64,000 bases of DNA from Roridomyces roridus (GCA_029378245.1 JARKIF010000052.1:124001-188000), one strand, 5' to 3'; shown: positions 42,101 through 55,416, counted from the stretch's first letter. Numbers and translations are program-made. Notes: generated from the letters alone by a model not told the origin.

Positions 42101-44479
42101 GGCGAGATGGAACAACATGTTTCGAGGGGACTCGAACCCACGCGGAACTTGAAGGGCACTATAGGGTCTTGCTCCATCGCCGCCCTCAGTCCTTGTATTA
42201 TTTCATGCCTGCGAAAGTATGTCGCCTATAGGGAGGTAAACCCATTTGTGTGACGTGGTTCCAGGTGGAACAAAAACCGAAAAAGAAAATCAGACATAGC
42301 GATGCTTTGAGGGGGGATCGAAGCTCGGCGGGTCGAAATGAACGACTATAGCGAGACTACGGCAACGACCCAGGTTACCACGACCCACCAAAGTAACAGG
42401 AATGACTGATTTCAGAACACCAACCCACTGGAGACTCAGTGGCGGAACCGATAAGGCGAGTTGTTGAGTAGGCGAGCTGAGTATACCGAATTCCAATGAC
42501 ACTTCCGCTCCTTGACTGAGAATATCATCAATACAACGCCTTTGACCTCAGATGAGAATTTTACATTCTGATGATACGCCGGCGCCGCAAGTACTTGACT
42601 ACGAGAAAAAGATATACATTAGCTCGGTGAGACCGTATCAAGATGCGGTTGGTTTCAACTCACCGTTACAAGCGACCCTCGCAATTCCCATTGTCGATGC
42701 TTCCGCCTGAAACCCGCGGCAGCCCAACGGCAAGACAACCAATAGGGATTTACATTGTGCGGTACTTGAACGAATGAATGAGTATCTACCTAGGCTGGGG
42801 CGCAATCGGTTGCGCAGTCCATTCAATTTATTTGGTATGCATTAATTTAGCGCCCGGTTTGCCCGTTAGATGAATGCAGTTGGTTGTCGTTATGCAGGCT
42901 GCGCAGCGAGCGATAGCGAGATGCGGAGCGCTGTTAGCCAGTAGCGGGAATTCAATCCCTGAGACTGTGGCAAGGAGGTTACGCAGGTTGAATGCTTGGT
43001 TTCGGATAGGATAGTATACGCGGCCGAGTAATCCGAAATACAGTAGTGAGAGGTGAGGAGGATGAGCTGATTTCTCGGCTTCGCTGCTGAAAAAGGCGGC
43101 GGATAGAGCATTCCAAATTAGCAGAGTAACGAGTCCCGATTTGATCATGGTGCAGTTCGAATTCGACTTCTGGTAGAACACAAGCAAGATAAATGCGGCG
43201 GCTCGGCACGGTGGCACCCGAGCCGACGACAGAAGTAAGGACGGCCCAGATCAGATTTCCCAGAACAAGTAAGTGGCATCAGAAACCAAAAAAGTATCAG
43301 AGCGGCCGAGACTGATGTGGCAGAAGACAAGCCGGGTTTGTTTGTTCATGTGTCCAACAGCGCTTGTTATGCGCCACCATGATCCAACCATGATCGAGCT
43401 CCAGTCGCGCTCTTCGAAAATTCTGGACAACGGACTACTTATCATACCATCCGGAGTCAAAATGTCTGCAATCAACTCTGAATCATCGACGGGATTTCTC
43501 TAAACTACTATATTGAAGCTCTGTGGGTGAAGATCAATCAAACTCGCTCGACCTTATTGTGCAAATCCCCCTCGCTTGGATCCCCACCTGGAAGCGAAAT
43601 CTGAAACGGAAACGGTGTTTGAAGACTCCAGTCTGTCAAGATCTGCATACTGTCTGGTCTCGACTCTCACGCGCCGTCACAGCGGAGTCGACGGTCTATT
43701 GTTTTGGGTCGACGCGTTTCGCTAGCTTGCCGCGAAACAACAATACGCGGGCGGAGCTTCTCAGTGGTTGCCCGCAGGCCGACCCGGGCTTCATCCTACC
43801 GTCCCGACAACGCGTGGCTGATCCGTATATGCCATCTCACGGCTACATGCGCACCCATGCGTACTCAAACGGCCGAGACCTCCAGGTCCCAGCCTGACAC
43901 CTGGCTTCCCCGGCCCTCGTCGACGCGGATCAAAGATTGTCAGGATGGTGAACGCAGATCGTCACCAGTCGCTGCCGCATGGTATTTGGTCCGTAGCAGG
44001 GAATACGCTGGAATACGTCGGAATTGGCACGGTCAACGGATCTGTGGGGTCTCAAGCACGCAACCAGAGACAACCAGATAATCAAGCACGGAGCGCCATC
44101 ATGATTATCCTCCCCGCGGGGCCCGACACCAACATACATTATCTGACGACGGTAAAAACGGTACCACTGATGCGCCACAGGGCGCTACATATCGTTGATG
44201 CGGGTTGAAATTTAATTAAGATTAAAACCGTCTCAATCCCCACCACAGATCCCAATCCGTTGAGCCCTCGTGCGGCCGTGACATATGCATCTTGCTCCTC
44301 GCTGGTACCGACGGTGCGATACTTCTGTGGACACAGTACACTCCGGCGACGAGCTTGAAGCGCACCAAATTCCGGTTGGGAGCCACGGCGTTCTTGAGTT
44401 CAAGCTGTCGATTACTGTCGTCGACTCGTTATAATTACCACTCGCCGTCACGACGCGGCGCTCGACACAACCTGCGGCG
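39149..44479. other. 5.3 kb gene-poor region
   Basis: No gene is supported. Microsatellites are present: (TC)n at about 40063-40080, a GAGACT run at about 40581-40605 and CCTTT units at about 40727-40743. Two minus-strand stretches near 41845 and 42130 contain TTCGA cores like a tRNA T-loop but no complete cloverleaf. Confidence 0.4.
40063..40080 (+). repeat. (TC)n microsatellite
   Basis: Uninterrupted TC dinucleotides are visible directly. Confidence 0.75.
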
Positions 44480-44484
44480 TCTTG

Positions 44485-44600
44485 AGTTTAATTGATCCCG
44501 ATATGATTGCCGCGGATGGACTACCGGGGCAGTTGAAATGGGAAGTGTCGAGCCAGCGACGCTTTCTGGTTTCAATCCCGGCACCCTGCCCAATGCGAGG
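44485..44600 (+). pseudogene. Relic of the MLKL-like gene 3' end
   Basis: The stretch resembles 35845-36035 near the end of the intact gene. DPDMIAADGLPGQLKWEV here matches DPDRIATDGIPGQFRWEA there, followed by a shared ACGCTTTCTGGTTTCA string. About 80 nt between the two blocks are deleted. Similarity continues weakly into the 3' flank (GTTTGCAGTTCAAC). No upstream part of the gene is present. Confidence 0.6.
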
Positions 44601-44775
44601 TGTCCTCCTTATATAGCTTGTTTGCAGTTCAACGTTCAACCTTGAAAACCTTCTAATTTAGCGGAACCTATACGACGACAGACAATTGTGGGATTAATCC
44701 AGGTGCCTAGCCTATTCAACCTCAGGGAATACATAGTCCTTGTTGCTCATTCTAAACCAAAGGGACGGTGGCACC

Positions 44776-46778
44776 TCAAGTGGAGAGTGTAGTAGCAATC
44801 GCCGAAAGCGGAGGCGAGAAAAAGTACTCTCCACCCCTCGAGATGACGAAATCTATGCGTTACCATCGTCAGTATACATAATGGGAAGGATTCAAGGACA
44901 CAGCTTACCGTTCACGAGGGTGAAGTTCCTCGTAGGGTTGATGGGATCGAGGTTACCCTCAGTCCAACGCGCAGCACCGTGGTTGGCACCTGGAAGCGAT
45001 GAGATGTCATTTAATTCTCGTTGGAAAAAGAAGGCTAACCGACGACGGGATCGAATCCGGTGTTATTCTTGACGAAGCTGTTCATGATGAATATGGAGGA
45101 AACGAAACGAAAGGGACGACTTACAAGTTGGGGTTATTCATCCAGGTCTGCTGCAAGAACTGGAAGCCAGTCACAATGTTCGACTGGTATGCGGCTTTAT
45201 AGATGCATCAGCTGACAAGTGGAGAGAACAAGCTTGAGAGCGAAAACGAACTGAACGCCATGCCACGCTCGATGGTAGTTTTATTTGACGCTGCCTCGGC
45301 AGCCGTGACTGGCGAAAGAATGGATCAGTTTGACTGGTCTTCGCTGCGCGATGAGAACCCACCCTCTGGGCCATAGGGAATGCTACCACGAAGGATGTGA
45401 TGGGTGTTCTTCGATTCGGCGCCCAGGTCGGCACGAGGACGGTTCTTGCGGATGTGTGCAGAGAAGGGGCATCTAATCGCGGTGAATCACGTGTGCTTGG
45501 GGTTGAAACTATCGCGCTTACAGGGTCGCATTGTTGGGTGCGGTATATGTGAAATCGTTATTCGCACTGCTGTTGGCTCCGAGCGCCGGATCGTCGGCGA
45601 GCGGGGAAAGGAAGACTGGTGCGCCCTAGAGGAAGTTGATTCGTGAGCAACTAATAAATGGCTGGGATCAACACTCACGCTCGGCCAGCGTCCAATCATC
45701 CGCGCACCGAGAAGGTCAGCACCTTCCTGAACCGTAAGACCGGACTCGACAATCGGGTTGTCCGTCAGATATTTGTCGAACTCGGGTACGAGTTGCTCGA
45801 GCTGGCGGAAGACAAAGAACGAGCCGTCCTTGGCCCAGGCCGGACGAGTCATGGTATCGTTCACTTCACCGAGGAGAATCTCTCCCGTTGGGACGGATGC
45901 CTGGCCAGGGAGCGGGTTGTCGTCAAAGCCTTGAATCGCCGGGTTGGAAATCCCGTCCAAGTATCCGAAATCTGGCGTTCAAATGTTAACATTCCTCTGT
46001 AATGTATGAGAAGTGGGGAAGTACTCACGCTCGTGGCCAACCTGGTTGCCCGGGCGGGCTAGAGCCACCAGTGTATAAACTTGTGTGAAGCTGGTTCCAA
46101 GCGCGGCAGCCACGTTTGCCAGCGACGCATTGACGCTGGTCTGCGTGTCCGATGCTAACAGGAACACCCCGTGAATGGTTCCCGTAGTGAACTGAGGTAC
46201 CCAATTCGTGGTTCCAGGATCCCCGAGAGTTTGAGCATTGGCGAGTTGGCCCGACTGGAACGCAGTGTCATTGAGGTTGTCGGTGATACCCAATGCGGTC
46301 AGGCCAGTCTGTGAGAACGCAATATTGACGAGCGTATCAGGCTGTGTCTCATTCGCGAGCATCTGTTCAGCGTTGGTAATGAGTGGCAGAATGTCGGAGC
46401 GAAGTTTGGATTTGAATGTGGTTGCGTCGGCAATGGAGAAGAAGACGAAGGTCTCGAAAAGCTTGCTCATGCCCACCCTTTTTTATGGCATTCAGGATTC
46501 GGGAGCAAGGTAGAGTGAAGGGGAGCTTACACAATATCGCCTTGAATATTAGTCAAGTTCAAGCCGGCTGCTGCAGCTGCTTCTTTAGCTGCTTCGGCAG
46601 TGGGCAACTTGGGCAGCCCCGGCGGATCTAGTCGAACGGGATCAGCCACCAGGCAAGAACAACCAGAGATATATTCACTGATCAGGATTGAGGTCGTCTT
46701 CTTTTGCTGGCCATGAACGGCAGTCGCCAGCCCGAGAGCGCAGACGAGGAGACTCGCAAAGGTGGAGGTGATCTTCAT
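44776..46778 (-). CDS. Dye-decolorizing peroxidase (DyP3), secreted
   Basis: The start at 46778 gives a signal peptide (MKITSTFASLLVCALGLATA). The first intron lies in the same place as in DyP1 and still resembles it. Exons encode LVNIAFSQTGLTALG, HFGYLDGISNP (catalytic Asp), CPFSAHIRKNRPRADLG (heme His), ILRGSIPYG (distal Arg) and the C-terminal SRGGEYFFSPPLSAI. The length is about 500 aa. It is closest to DyP1 in sequence and exon structure, which suggests a recent duplication. All catalytic residues are present, so it should be an active extracellular peroxidase. The stop TGA lies at 44776-44778, just after a relic of the MLKL-like gene on the other strand. Confidence 0.9.
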
Positions 46779-46823
46779 CTATTGAGAGAGTAGGATCTAT
46801 GGTCCAATCCTATCTCAGCAGGC

Positions 46824-46830
46824 TTTTATA
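46824..46830 (-). promoter_or_regulatory. TATA box of DyP3
   Basis: TATAAAA on the minus strand lies 45 nt ahead of the ATG, in the same CTCTATAAAAGCC context as DyP1. Confidence 0.65.
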
Positions 46831-48329
46831 GAGCCTTGGACAATGGAGATTCGGAACGGCTTTGTCTGCGCCGCCGAGGCTTGCGACAGTTGCTTACATT
46901 AGGTCCCGCGGTTCGCCGATGGTCGCCTATGCTTGTGGCTGCAGCTCCATGCAGCTGCGTGAACGCCGGTATACACTACATGGCTCATTTTAGTCAGGAT
47001 CGACCTATTTGAACATGCGATTCATACCAGCTGGCAGCAGTTCAGAAGTCACTTTCACCACCTGGACATATATCGAGTCATCGACATCCTTTCAGCGAAC
47101 GAGTTTGAAGAACCAGAAGTCGAGGAGCTCCCAGAGTGGAAAGAACCGAATCTTCCCCTGAATTGTAGGGGCGATAGCTCAGCAACGCCTCGGGCTAATT
47201 GGGTACAGTCATAAAAATAATTGGGTACAGTCATAAAAATATGGCAATACGTACAGGCGGGTAGTTCAGAGTCAACTCACGACAGCGTCTCCGAGGTTCC
47301 TCCATTTTTCAGGGCGTAAACGGGGTTGGCGGCAAGGGTCAGAATGAAACTCGGGGTCTCAATTCCTTTCAGCTACAAGACGGCAGGACCGAGAATGAAT
47401 GTATAAATCTACCTGCCGCGAGGACAAAGTTGCATAAGCCCTCGCGAGGATCTGGCGTCATAGAGCTCTGTTCAGTTGCGACGACCGCCACATTATCGAG
47501 GATGGGCGAGGTGCACTTGACAAATTTTCAACCATTCCGAATTTCCGGTGTGAATCGACGGCCAGGACTCACCGGCACCGAGCGGCCATGGTTCTCAAAA
47601 TATAACGAACGAAAACAGAATGGTTGACCTGGCGGTGTTCAATTGAGGAGTAGGTAAGCCGGCCAACTAGAAATTTACCATCGTTCCAACCCTGTGAATC
47701 AAGGGCACGACCGGCTTAGCGGTATCCAGTTGAGCAGCCGCGGATGGTCAACCGGGACTCTATAATTATTCAATGAATGCATTGTCCAATGAGGGAAACT
47801 TCAAACCCCAGAGATGTAGTTCAGTGCCCACGCGACGTCCATCTGAAACCGGCAGCTAAAATGTACGTGGTCGATTGAATTGTTGAAGCACTGCCAGTGC
47901 AGCTGCGCGAGCGAAGCATCGTAGGAAAAACTCGTTGGACAAGCCCTTGAGGGAACATCTCGAATGTTCATGCTCAGCTGAAACTGCAGATGTACAATTC
48001 TCCAAATGAACACTTGAGTTGTTCAAGGACGTTGACCCTCAGGCTGTTCTACGAAATTGAGTATTACGGCGTTGAACAAGCGAGACGGGGATCTACCTGG
48101 GTCTCAACCCCCAACTATTCAACGGATCTGTCGCCGCCTGACAGATTATGAGCAGGACAAGAGCGGCGCCCAACGGGCTCGGGCGGTCGACGTGCCCGAG
48201 CTGCCGTGGATGACGGCCCCAATGGATGACTGGGCAGTTATCAAGTATCTTTGTGAGGCGCGTGTGGATGTATGCGTGCGGAGTTGGGGACCGACGTGGA
48301 TGTTGCTTGTGGATGGAGAAGGCAAAGAG
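46831..48329. other. Intergenic, no supported gene
   Basis: Contains a short direct repeat at about 47197-47241. No coding evidence is seen. Confidence 0.45.
47197..47241 (+). repeat. Two tandem copies of a 22 bp unit
   Basis: AATTGGGTACAGTCATAAAA(AT) occurs twice in a row without change. Confidence 0.85.
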
Positions 48330-49164
48330 TCTTATGTTTGTCGAACAAATATAGCAATGATCTTCCATATTTGGACGGCGGGCTTACATACGCTTGATGC
48401 GCCCCGCCGTATGGCGGCGCTGAACCACAGACTAGATAGCGCTGAGGGAAAAAGCGGGGGTGGCAGAGGTACATGCACAGCTCACGATGAGGACCGCGGC
48501 GTCGGCGGCACAGAGACGCTTCACGCCGGTGAGAAGGGAAATAGTAATACTTGGTCTCGCAGCCCACTCCGTACTTAACCTCCTTACAGAACAGAACTCA
48601 GCTCACTGGCCGCGAGCAGAAGCGGAGATGGATCTCGTCCGCACGCGGCGCGGCCATCGAGGGCGGCCGCTGGATGTCTCAGAACAGCGATGGCAGACGA
48701 AGGGCGGTGCGCAAGACGACGAGGAGAGATACAAGAGGGATAGTCGGCATCGCATTCGCCCCGTCGCCACCCACCAGGCAGCGACGCTGGGTGCGAAGTC
48801 AAAGAGCGTAGGGCGCGTCTGTGCCTAGCGTTACCAGCGAGGACAGAAAAACGACGCGACGGCCTAGGCATTGCCAAAAGCAGCGAGAAACAGAGGAGTC
48901 ATTGGAGCAGCGGAGCAGCGGAGCCGGCGACGGGGAGGGCGACGACGAGCAGGACATCGGCAGGATTAATGCATATATTGCGTAGGGATAGAAGTGGACA
49001 TGGCCATCGTCGAGGCGCGTATCATACAATGCGAATACAGAGAAACAAAGAATACATCGGCCGGCAGAGGGGTTAGGTGGTCTGTGCGCGTTGGGGGTCA
49101 GGGAGGTTCCAATGAGGGACTGATTCGACTCACCCTCTCCCAGACCAAGAGACTGCCTGCGAGT

Positions 49165-49754
<590 letters not shown>

Positions 49755-49827
49755 TTAGGTTGGCCTTGTTGTCACTTGTTGACGCGTCTTTCCAAATTTG
49801 GAGTGGTCTCTATACACAAGTCCACGT

Positions 49828-51812
49828 CTACACCACGCTCCTCAACACCCCGTTGTCCAACCGCACCCTCTCAACACCATCTGCCTCATCCCACGGCACC
49901 TCATCCTCCAAATGCGTGATGACCACTACCGCCTGCTCCGCCTTGACACCTCCACCGTTCCTCAAGTACCTCCTCGCAGCACGAACCATCCGACCGTCCA
50001 TTCCACTCCAGACCTCATCCAGCAGCACTACGGGTGGATGCGCTATCAGAGCGCGCATGAGAAGAACCATACGCTGCGCGCCTACGGGGAGGTCACGGAA
50101 CCGCTGCTGCGCAAAGGAGGCCGAAAGAGAGTCGAGCGGGGCGGGGTAGGCTGCTGGCGAAGACGCAGGAGAAGCGGGCGGGGAAACAAGAGCGTCTGAA
50201 TCCCACGCCGTAGGCCCCAGTGCAGTGATGACCTCCCTGACCCTGGCAGCGCGTCTTTTCACCTCCTCATCTCCACTCATCTCCGTATCAGCCCCAAGCC
50301 CATGCAATCCCTTACTGACAAACCCTCCCTCCCAGCCCGTTCCCACGACCTCCCACACCGTCATCCCTGGCGCCCTTCTCGGGAAGGCATCGAACAGCTC
50401 GGGGGTCACGACTCCAATCTTCTGGTGCAGCGTCGGGGTAGCGATCTTGGATCGCGGACTGCCAAAGAGGAGGAGGTGCCGCTCTGGTCCGAGCTGGGTG
50501 TATGATTGCGGATGGTCGCCTGTGAGGAGGGAAAGGAGGGTCGTCTTGCCAGAACCTGCGGGGTAACGTCAGAAGGGACAGGCGAGGGAAGTGCAAGAGG
50601 CAAACCGTTAGATCCCTGGAGATGGTACCTCCCTCCTTGAGCGATTGTCCAAGTGATGTTCTTCAGTACCTGCAGAAGGACATTAGATACGAGAAACGAC
50701 AAAGAGAATACACACCTTCCTAGGCCCGTACGTGACACTGACATTCTTCAGCTCCACAAGCGGCTTTCCCTGTTCCCGCAAAACGAGTTGCTCATCCCGC
50801 GCTGCCTTGGCCTGCTCGTTAATGCGCGCCTGGTACTCCCTCAGCGAGTCCTTTGGGCCTGTCTTGACGATTCCCTCATTGACGATCACAAGATGCGTGA
50901 TCCATTGCGGAACGGGGTCATGCATCCGCAGCCCAAGGACGATATGCGGGTCGTTGACGCTATGAAGCTCGTGGAGGACGTCGAGCACAGTGGCTCGATT
51001 CTGTACATCCAGGCCGGCTGTAAACAGACAATCGGCAGTCCGCCGGAGACGAAAAGTAGGACGCACTCAGTGGCTCGTCGAGGAGAAGCAACCTCGGCTT
51101 GGCAAGTAGTGCCTTTAGTATCCTTGCCCTCCTCGTCTGCCCATTGCTTAATGCAATCCGTGGCAAGTCCAAGAGATGCGCCAGCCCCATCTTATCCACC
51201 AAATACTCGAAGAGCTTGTAGTCCACCTCCCTCTCTTCCTCAATCTTCACGCGCGTCTGCGATTTGAGGTCTTGCACCATCTCAGGAAACATGCTTTCCC
51301 TAAGTGTAATGCGATCTTCCTCTCGCACGGCGCCATAGCGTGCCGTGTAGTCGTAGAAAGCACCGCCCACGGCACGGCTATGTGCAAAGGAGACAATGGA
51401 TACCGATTTTTGTGGGTCCGTTCCAGCCGAGGAGAGGAAGGGGTAGAGGCCTCCGGGAGGCGGAGGTGCTGGATGAATACGGAGGTGACCCATTAGCATC
51501 TGTGCCAAACGCGAATCAGTTTAGTGGGATGCAGGAAGCCAGATGAGGATAGACGCACACAGCACGCACATCGAATACGGCGGACTTTTCTCCCGAGCCA
51601 GTGCCCACGACGGCCCAGCTTTCGTTTGCCCTGATAGTCCATTCGAGATTACGGAAAACGGGCGTGGAGCGCTGGGTTGCTGCACCAAAACGATAGACGT
51701 CCGCGCGCGGGATATTGATAATTGAAGAGTATCTTCTTCTAGAGCAAGGAGCGATTTTGATGTCAAGTGCGAGACGGGCGCGGCAGGCGCCAAAAGATTT
51801 TCGAGAGGCCAT
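49828..51812 (-). CDS. Twin-ATPase ABC protein, YDR061W/ModF-like (right copy)
   Basis: The mirrored five-exon gene starts at 51812 and is open throughout. It keeps the same two NBDs. In NBD1 the P-loop reads VGTGSGEKSA: the Gly-to-Glu change is shared with the left copy, and the Ser/Thr after Lys-Ser is Ala here. Signature LSNGQTRRARIL and Walker B RLLLLDEPLSA are conserved, and NBD2 P-loop and Walker B are conserved. A linker before the NBD2 signature differs by several residues and two extra codons (SPPASPASSPAAYPAPL). NBD2 therefore probably carries the ATPase activity. Both copies appear usable. Confidence 0.8.
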
Positions 51813-52240
51813 TGTGCATCGAGGACGCGAGAGACAGTCAGTGTTTTCAGAATCAGAGCGAGGAGCAGAGAGAGCCTCGATGACGCGCGGTAACAGGGTG
51901 GGTGTTTGTTCGTGTTGCGCCCATCCGAATTTGGCAGGTTGCTTTCCAATTGCTTTCTCTCTCCAATCTCTCGCCGTCTGAACCGTCTGTGCTTGGGAAT
52001 ACCTTGGAAACTTGCCCTGCTCTCTGCTAGAACCATCCCCTCTCTGGCCACCTCTGGATTTGCCTTGGATGCCACGGTATCACCGCAACAGCATCGTCCC
52101 CAAAAAAGCCTTGATTCAAGACACCGATCCGCTCACTACTACTATCCAATAATACACGATATAATCCAAATACAGTCAAGTTATCAACGCTGTCTGTCCG
52201 ATCCTTACCGTTCCCGTACCCACAAAAGACAGCACAGTCA

Positions 52241-53138
52241 CTATGCCACTTCCAGAATCCAAACATCGCAACCCATCTCGCTCGGCGAAAGGCCCCGGAA
52301 GCTGGTCTTACCCTGCAGCAAATCCAGCCTTGTCATCCCTTGGCCATACCCTGACGTCAACGGGAGCCCATCCCGTCCATGGCCACCTCTCGGGCACTTG
52401 GCCCCGCTCTGCGTCATCCCAAGGCCAACGACCTCCGTATCAAGCTGTCCCTCGTCGACAAGGAGAAGTAGCGCCCGATGAATAGCACTCAAGACGTCCG
52501 ACACAGTCACACAGCGGAGTACTCTGCCCGATGAGCTCCATTGGCCGTGGACGGTTATCGCCCAGGGCAGTCGTGGGGATAGTACGGTGAGTGACGGGAG
52601 TGCCGGCTGCGTTGCGAGCTCATCTGACACTCGTCGTCCAACAGCCCGCTGGATTTGGGCCGCCGAAGACGCAAAGTCCACACCGCGCAGATGAGGGCCA
52701 GCCGCTGCGAGTGCAGGGTGCAGCAAGACGGTCGTTATTCCGGGGACCTGCGGTGGCAGAGGTATGCATTTAAGCGCTCGTTCTGGCGGGCATGGGAGTA
52801 AATGTGGCGGTGTCGGTGCGTCTACAGCTCGTGTCGTGTGTGATGCCTCCGTGTGGTCCTGATTGTACGACCGATCTGATCTGCTGGTGCTGTACGAGAG
52901 TGTGCACGGACCACCCTTTGGCATCGGTGCTCGTCGCTGGGATGGTAGACTCGAAGAGCGTGATAGGGCCTCGAAAGCGCCCGAGGCTGCGGGTCGGATC
53001 GGGAGTCGGGTGTCCGTGTCCATCCTGCGGGGCGCACTGTACGTCCTCCATCCCACCATTTCGTTCTCTGCCGACGCCGACCGCCGTAAGTACCTGCTCT
53101 GCTGCCTGAAATGAATGATCCTCACCGTTCATAGGCAT
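52241..53138 (-). CDS. DUF6699 domain protein (right copy)
   Basis: Mirror of the left gene: exon 1 53126-53138, intron 53068-53125, exon 2 52241-53067. The translation is identical to the left copy over the whole long frame, which points to very recent duplication or conversion. The domain pattern (LPWAITV, VTVSDVLSAIH, LLQGKTSFRGLS) is as described for the left copy. The function of the family is unknown. Confidence 0.65.
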
Positions 53139-53229
53139 AGTGCCCCGACTGTTATGGGACCCGGTGCTTGAATGGAAGGATGCTCGGGGTGTGAGGTGGG
53201 GAACAGAAAGATGGGACGCGCACAGACCC

Positions 53230-53235
53230 TTTATA
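53230..53235 (-). promoter_or_regulatory. TATA box of right DUF6699 gene
   Basis: Mirror of 8679-8684. Confidence 0.45.
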
Positions 53236-53697
53236 CCTGTTTGCCTCCAGCCGCCATTGCAATGCCCATGTACGACTCGGTTCCGCCCAGAACAAACATG
53301 GAATAATAACGCAATCGAACCAGTTCGCTGTCATGAGATCCTAAAATCGTATGGGAACTGTACCTTCAGTGATAGTAAGCCAAATGACAGTGCGAACTGG
53401 TTCATCTGGATTGTCAGTCAATATGACCCACCCCATATTATTATTAAACTCGACCGCTGCGAAATGGTGACGTGGAGAAGTCTCCGGGCAAAACTTGGCG
53501 CGCATGAAGAGGCGCTCCGAGCAGCCGATCGAAGAGGTAGAAGCTTTGCTCTTGTTGACATCAGGGGCATTTGTCTCATCAACACACTTTTTGTTCTTCT
53601 CCACCACCCTGCATAGACTTGCTCTTCTGCTATAACATCTTCAACCGCTTTTTGCTCCTGCTCTCAACTTGCTTTTCTTACCCGCTTTTCCTACACC

Positions 53698-55017
53698 ATG
53701 TCTAGCTTCACCCTCCCCGACTTTACAAACCAAATCGTCGACGATGGCAGGTTCCATCTTACAGAAATCCTCGGTGCCGGAAATTATGGAGTTGTTTATA
53801 AAGCCCTCGACCTCTCCTCCCCGCCCGACTCCCCTGCCTTTTACGCCATTAAATGTTTAGGACCTGTTTCACCACTAACCGCTCAGGGGTGCCCACACGA
53901 CGAGCGCGAAATCGCCCTTCACTCCCGCTGCAGTGCTCATCCAAATGTTATCACCCTATACCATCGTTTCTGCTACCAAAACCACCTTTTCGTCGTTCTC
54001 GAGCTCTCCGCCGGCGGGCACCTTTTTGACGCCGTGTCGGCCGGCACCTTTCACCAAAACGATTCCCTCGTCCGCAGCGTTTTCCTTCAGCTGATCGACG
54101 TCGTCCGATTTTTTCACGAAAGCGGCATCTCCCACCGCGATCTGAAACCCGAAAACATCCTCTGCAGCGCACAGGGCACCGACATCCGCGTCGCTGACTT
54201 CGGTCTGGCTGTCGACTCCTCCTCCTCCTCCTCCCCACCCCCAAAGTCCGCCGGCGGCAGTCCCTCCTACATGTCCCCCGAGTCCGTCACCCTCGGCTCC
54301 GAAAGCGAATCGTACGACCCAAAGCAGAGTGACGTCTGGGCGCTCTGCGTCATCTTGCTCAATATGATGTCGGGTTTATACCCCTGGCGAAGGGCCCACG
54401 ACTCCGACGCGGGGTTCAACGCGTTCCTCACTGATGCAGATTATTTGCGGAGTACCTTTCCCATCTCCGACCAACTCAACGAGCTCCTCGAGCGTTGTTT
54501 TCGTCCCGTCCCTCGCACGCGTCCCACCCTCCTCCAACTACGTACTGAATTCGTTGCGCTTGAGAAGCTGTTCGCCACCACGGACGACGCAGTGCCGATT
54601 ATACCCCAACCACTGCCCCTGGCTGCGTGCCACTCGACGCCATTATCGTCTTGTGTCTCGTTCAACTTTACCGATTATGCACCCTCGTCATCGTCGTCGT
54701 CACGGCCCTCCACCCTCGCGACGTCGCTGTCCTTTGAACCGAGCATGTTCCAGGGCGAAAGTCAATTTCATTCACGGCCGACGTTGGTATCCTCGCCCCG
54801 ATACAGTGGCCTTCCACTCCCGGCCCCTCGTTGGCAGGATACCATTGCGCGCCTACGAGCGAGCGAGCCCTGCGTTCCGCTCGTGTGCACGCCGGCGCTG
54901 ACGGTGCCAACCAAAGTGAAGACGAAGAATCCGATTAAGCGGTTGTTACGGTGGTTGAAGAAGACGAGGAGAGGGAGCGTTGTTTATCCATGCACCGAGT
55001 ATTCGTCTAACCCATAA
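53698..55017 (+). CDS. Ran1/Sks1-like Ser/Thr protein kinase, intact
   Basis: Single exon, 439 aa. The kinase domain covers residues about 15-285: glycine loop GAGNYGVVYK, AIKCL (catalytic Lys), VVLELSAGGHLFDAV (hinge), HRDLKPENIL (catalytic loop), VADFGLA (DFG), GGSPSYMSPE (activation loop end) and DVWALCVILLNMMSGLYPW. The pattern and N-terminus resemble the fungal Ran1/Vhs1/Sks1/Ksp1 kinases linked to nutrient and meiosis control; this placement is inference. The C-terminal 150 residues are Ser/Pro-rich, ending in a basic cluster (KNPIKRLLRWLKKTRRGS). It is divergent from the DUF6699 gene over a shared promoter region. The left-arm copy is a pseudogene. Confidence 0.88.
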   Translation: MSSFTLPDFTNQIVDDGRFHLTEILGAGNYGVVYKALDLSSPPDSPAFYAIKCLGPVSPLTAQGCPHDEREIALHSRCSAHPNVITLYHRFCYQNHLFVVLELSAGGHLFDAVSAGTFHQNDSLVRSVFLQLIDVVRFFHESGISHRDLKPENILCSAQGTDIRVADFGLAVDSSSSSSPPPKSAGGSPSYMSPESVTLGSESESYDPKQSDVWALCVILLNMMSGLYPWRRAHDSDAGFNAFLTDADYLRSTFPISDQLNELLERCFRPVPRTRPTLLQLRTEFVALEKLFATTDDAVPIIPQPLPLAACHSTPLSSCVSFNFTDYAPSSSSSSRPSTLATSLSFEPSMFQGESQFHSRPTLVSSPRYSGLPLPAPRWQDTIARLRASEPCVPLVCTPALTVPTKVKTKNPIKRLLRWLKKTRRGSVVYPCTEYSSNP

Positions 55018-55416
55018 TTATCTTCCTATCTATTACTGCTTTGTCTCATTTTCATATATGTACTCGTGGACTTGTAGTTGTATAACAATCATTTATACAG
55101 GGTATCGACTGCCATTCACTCCAAAGTCCAAACCATCCCTACCCCAGCGTAGACTCAACCAAAAAATCCGGCTTCACGGTGATGGCAAGCCTAGGCGAGC
55201 CAACGCAAAAGCCAGTGTTTGTATAACAGATCTCCGTGGAACATGCAATCTGTATAATAGTATTTATAGGGTCGGCATCGAAAAAAAAAACACTTCCGGT
55301 CTGAAGATCCAGATTCCCATTACCCATCCTCGATTCGAACGAGAGGAGCCTTGATGCCCGGGTCTACTTACTCGGGGACTTGCATTGCGATAATATCATT
55401 AAGGAGTATCCACTGT
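55018..55416 (-). repeat. Isolated T-arm-like element with T-run
   Basis: On the minus strand a hairpin with loop TTCGAAT (55333-55339) is followed 44 nt later by a run of ten T (55281-55290). The same layout is found in the tandem array at 57.8-58.8 kb. The rest of this stretch shows no gene. Confidence 0.5.

Noticed and set aside
52863..53616. Plus-strand frames in the right arm (and their mirror in the left) that can be joined by a GT..AG pair
   Set aside because: They lie opposite the DUF6699 gene, whose long frame shows family motifs; the opposite frames show none and run into the kinase promoter.
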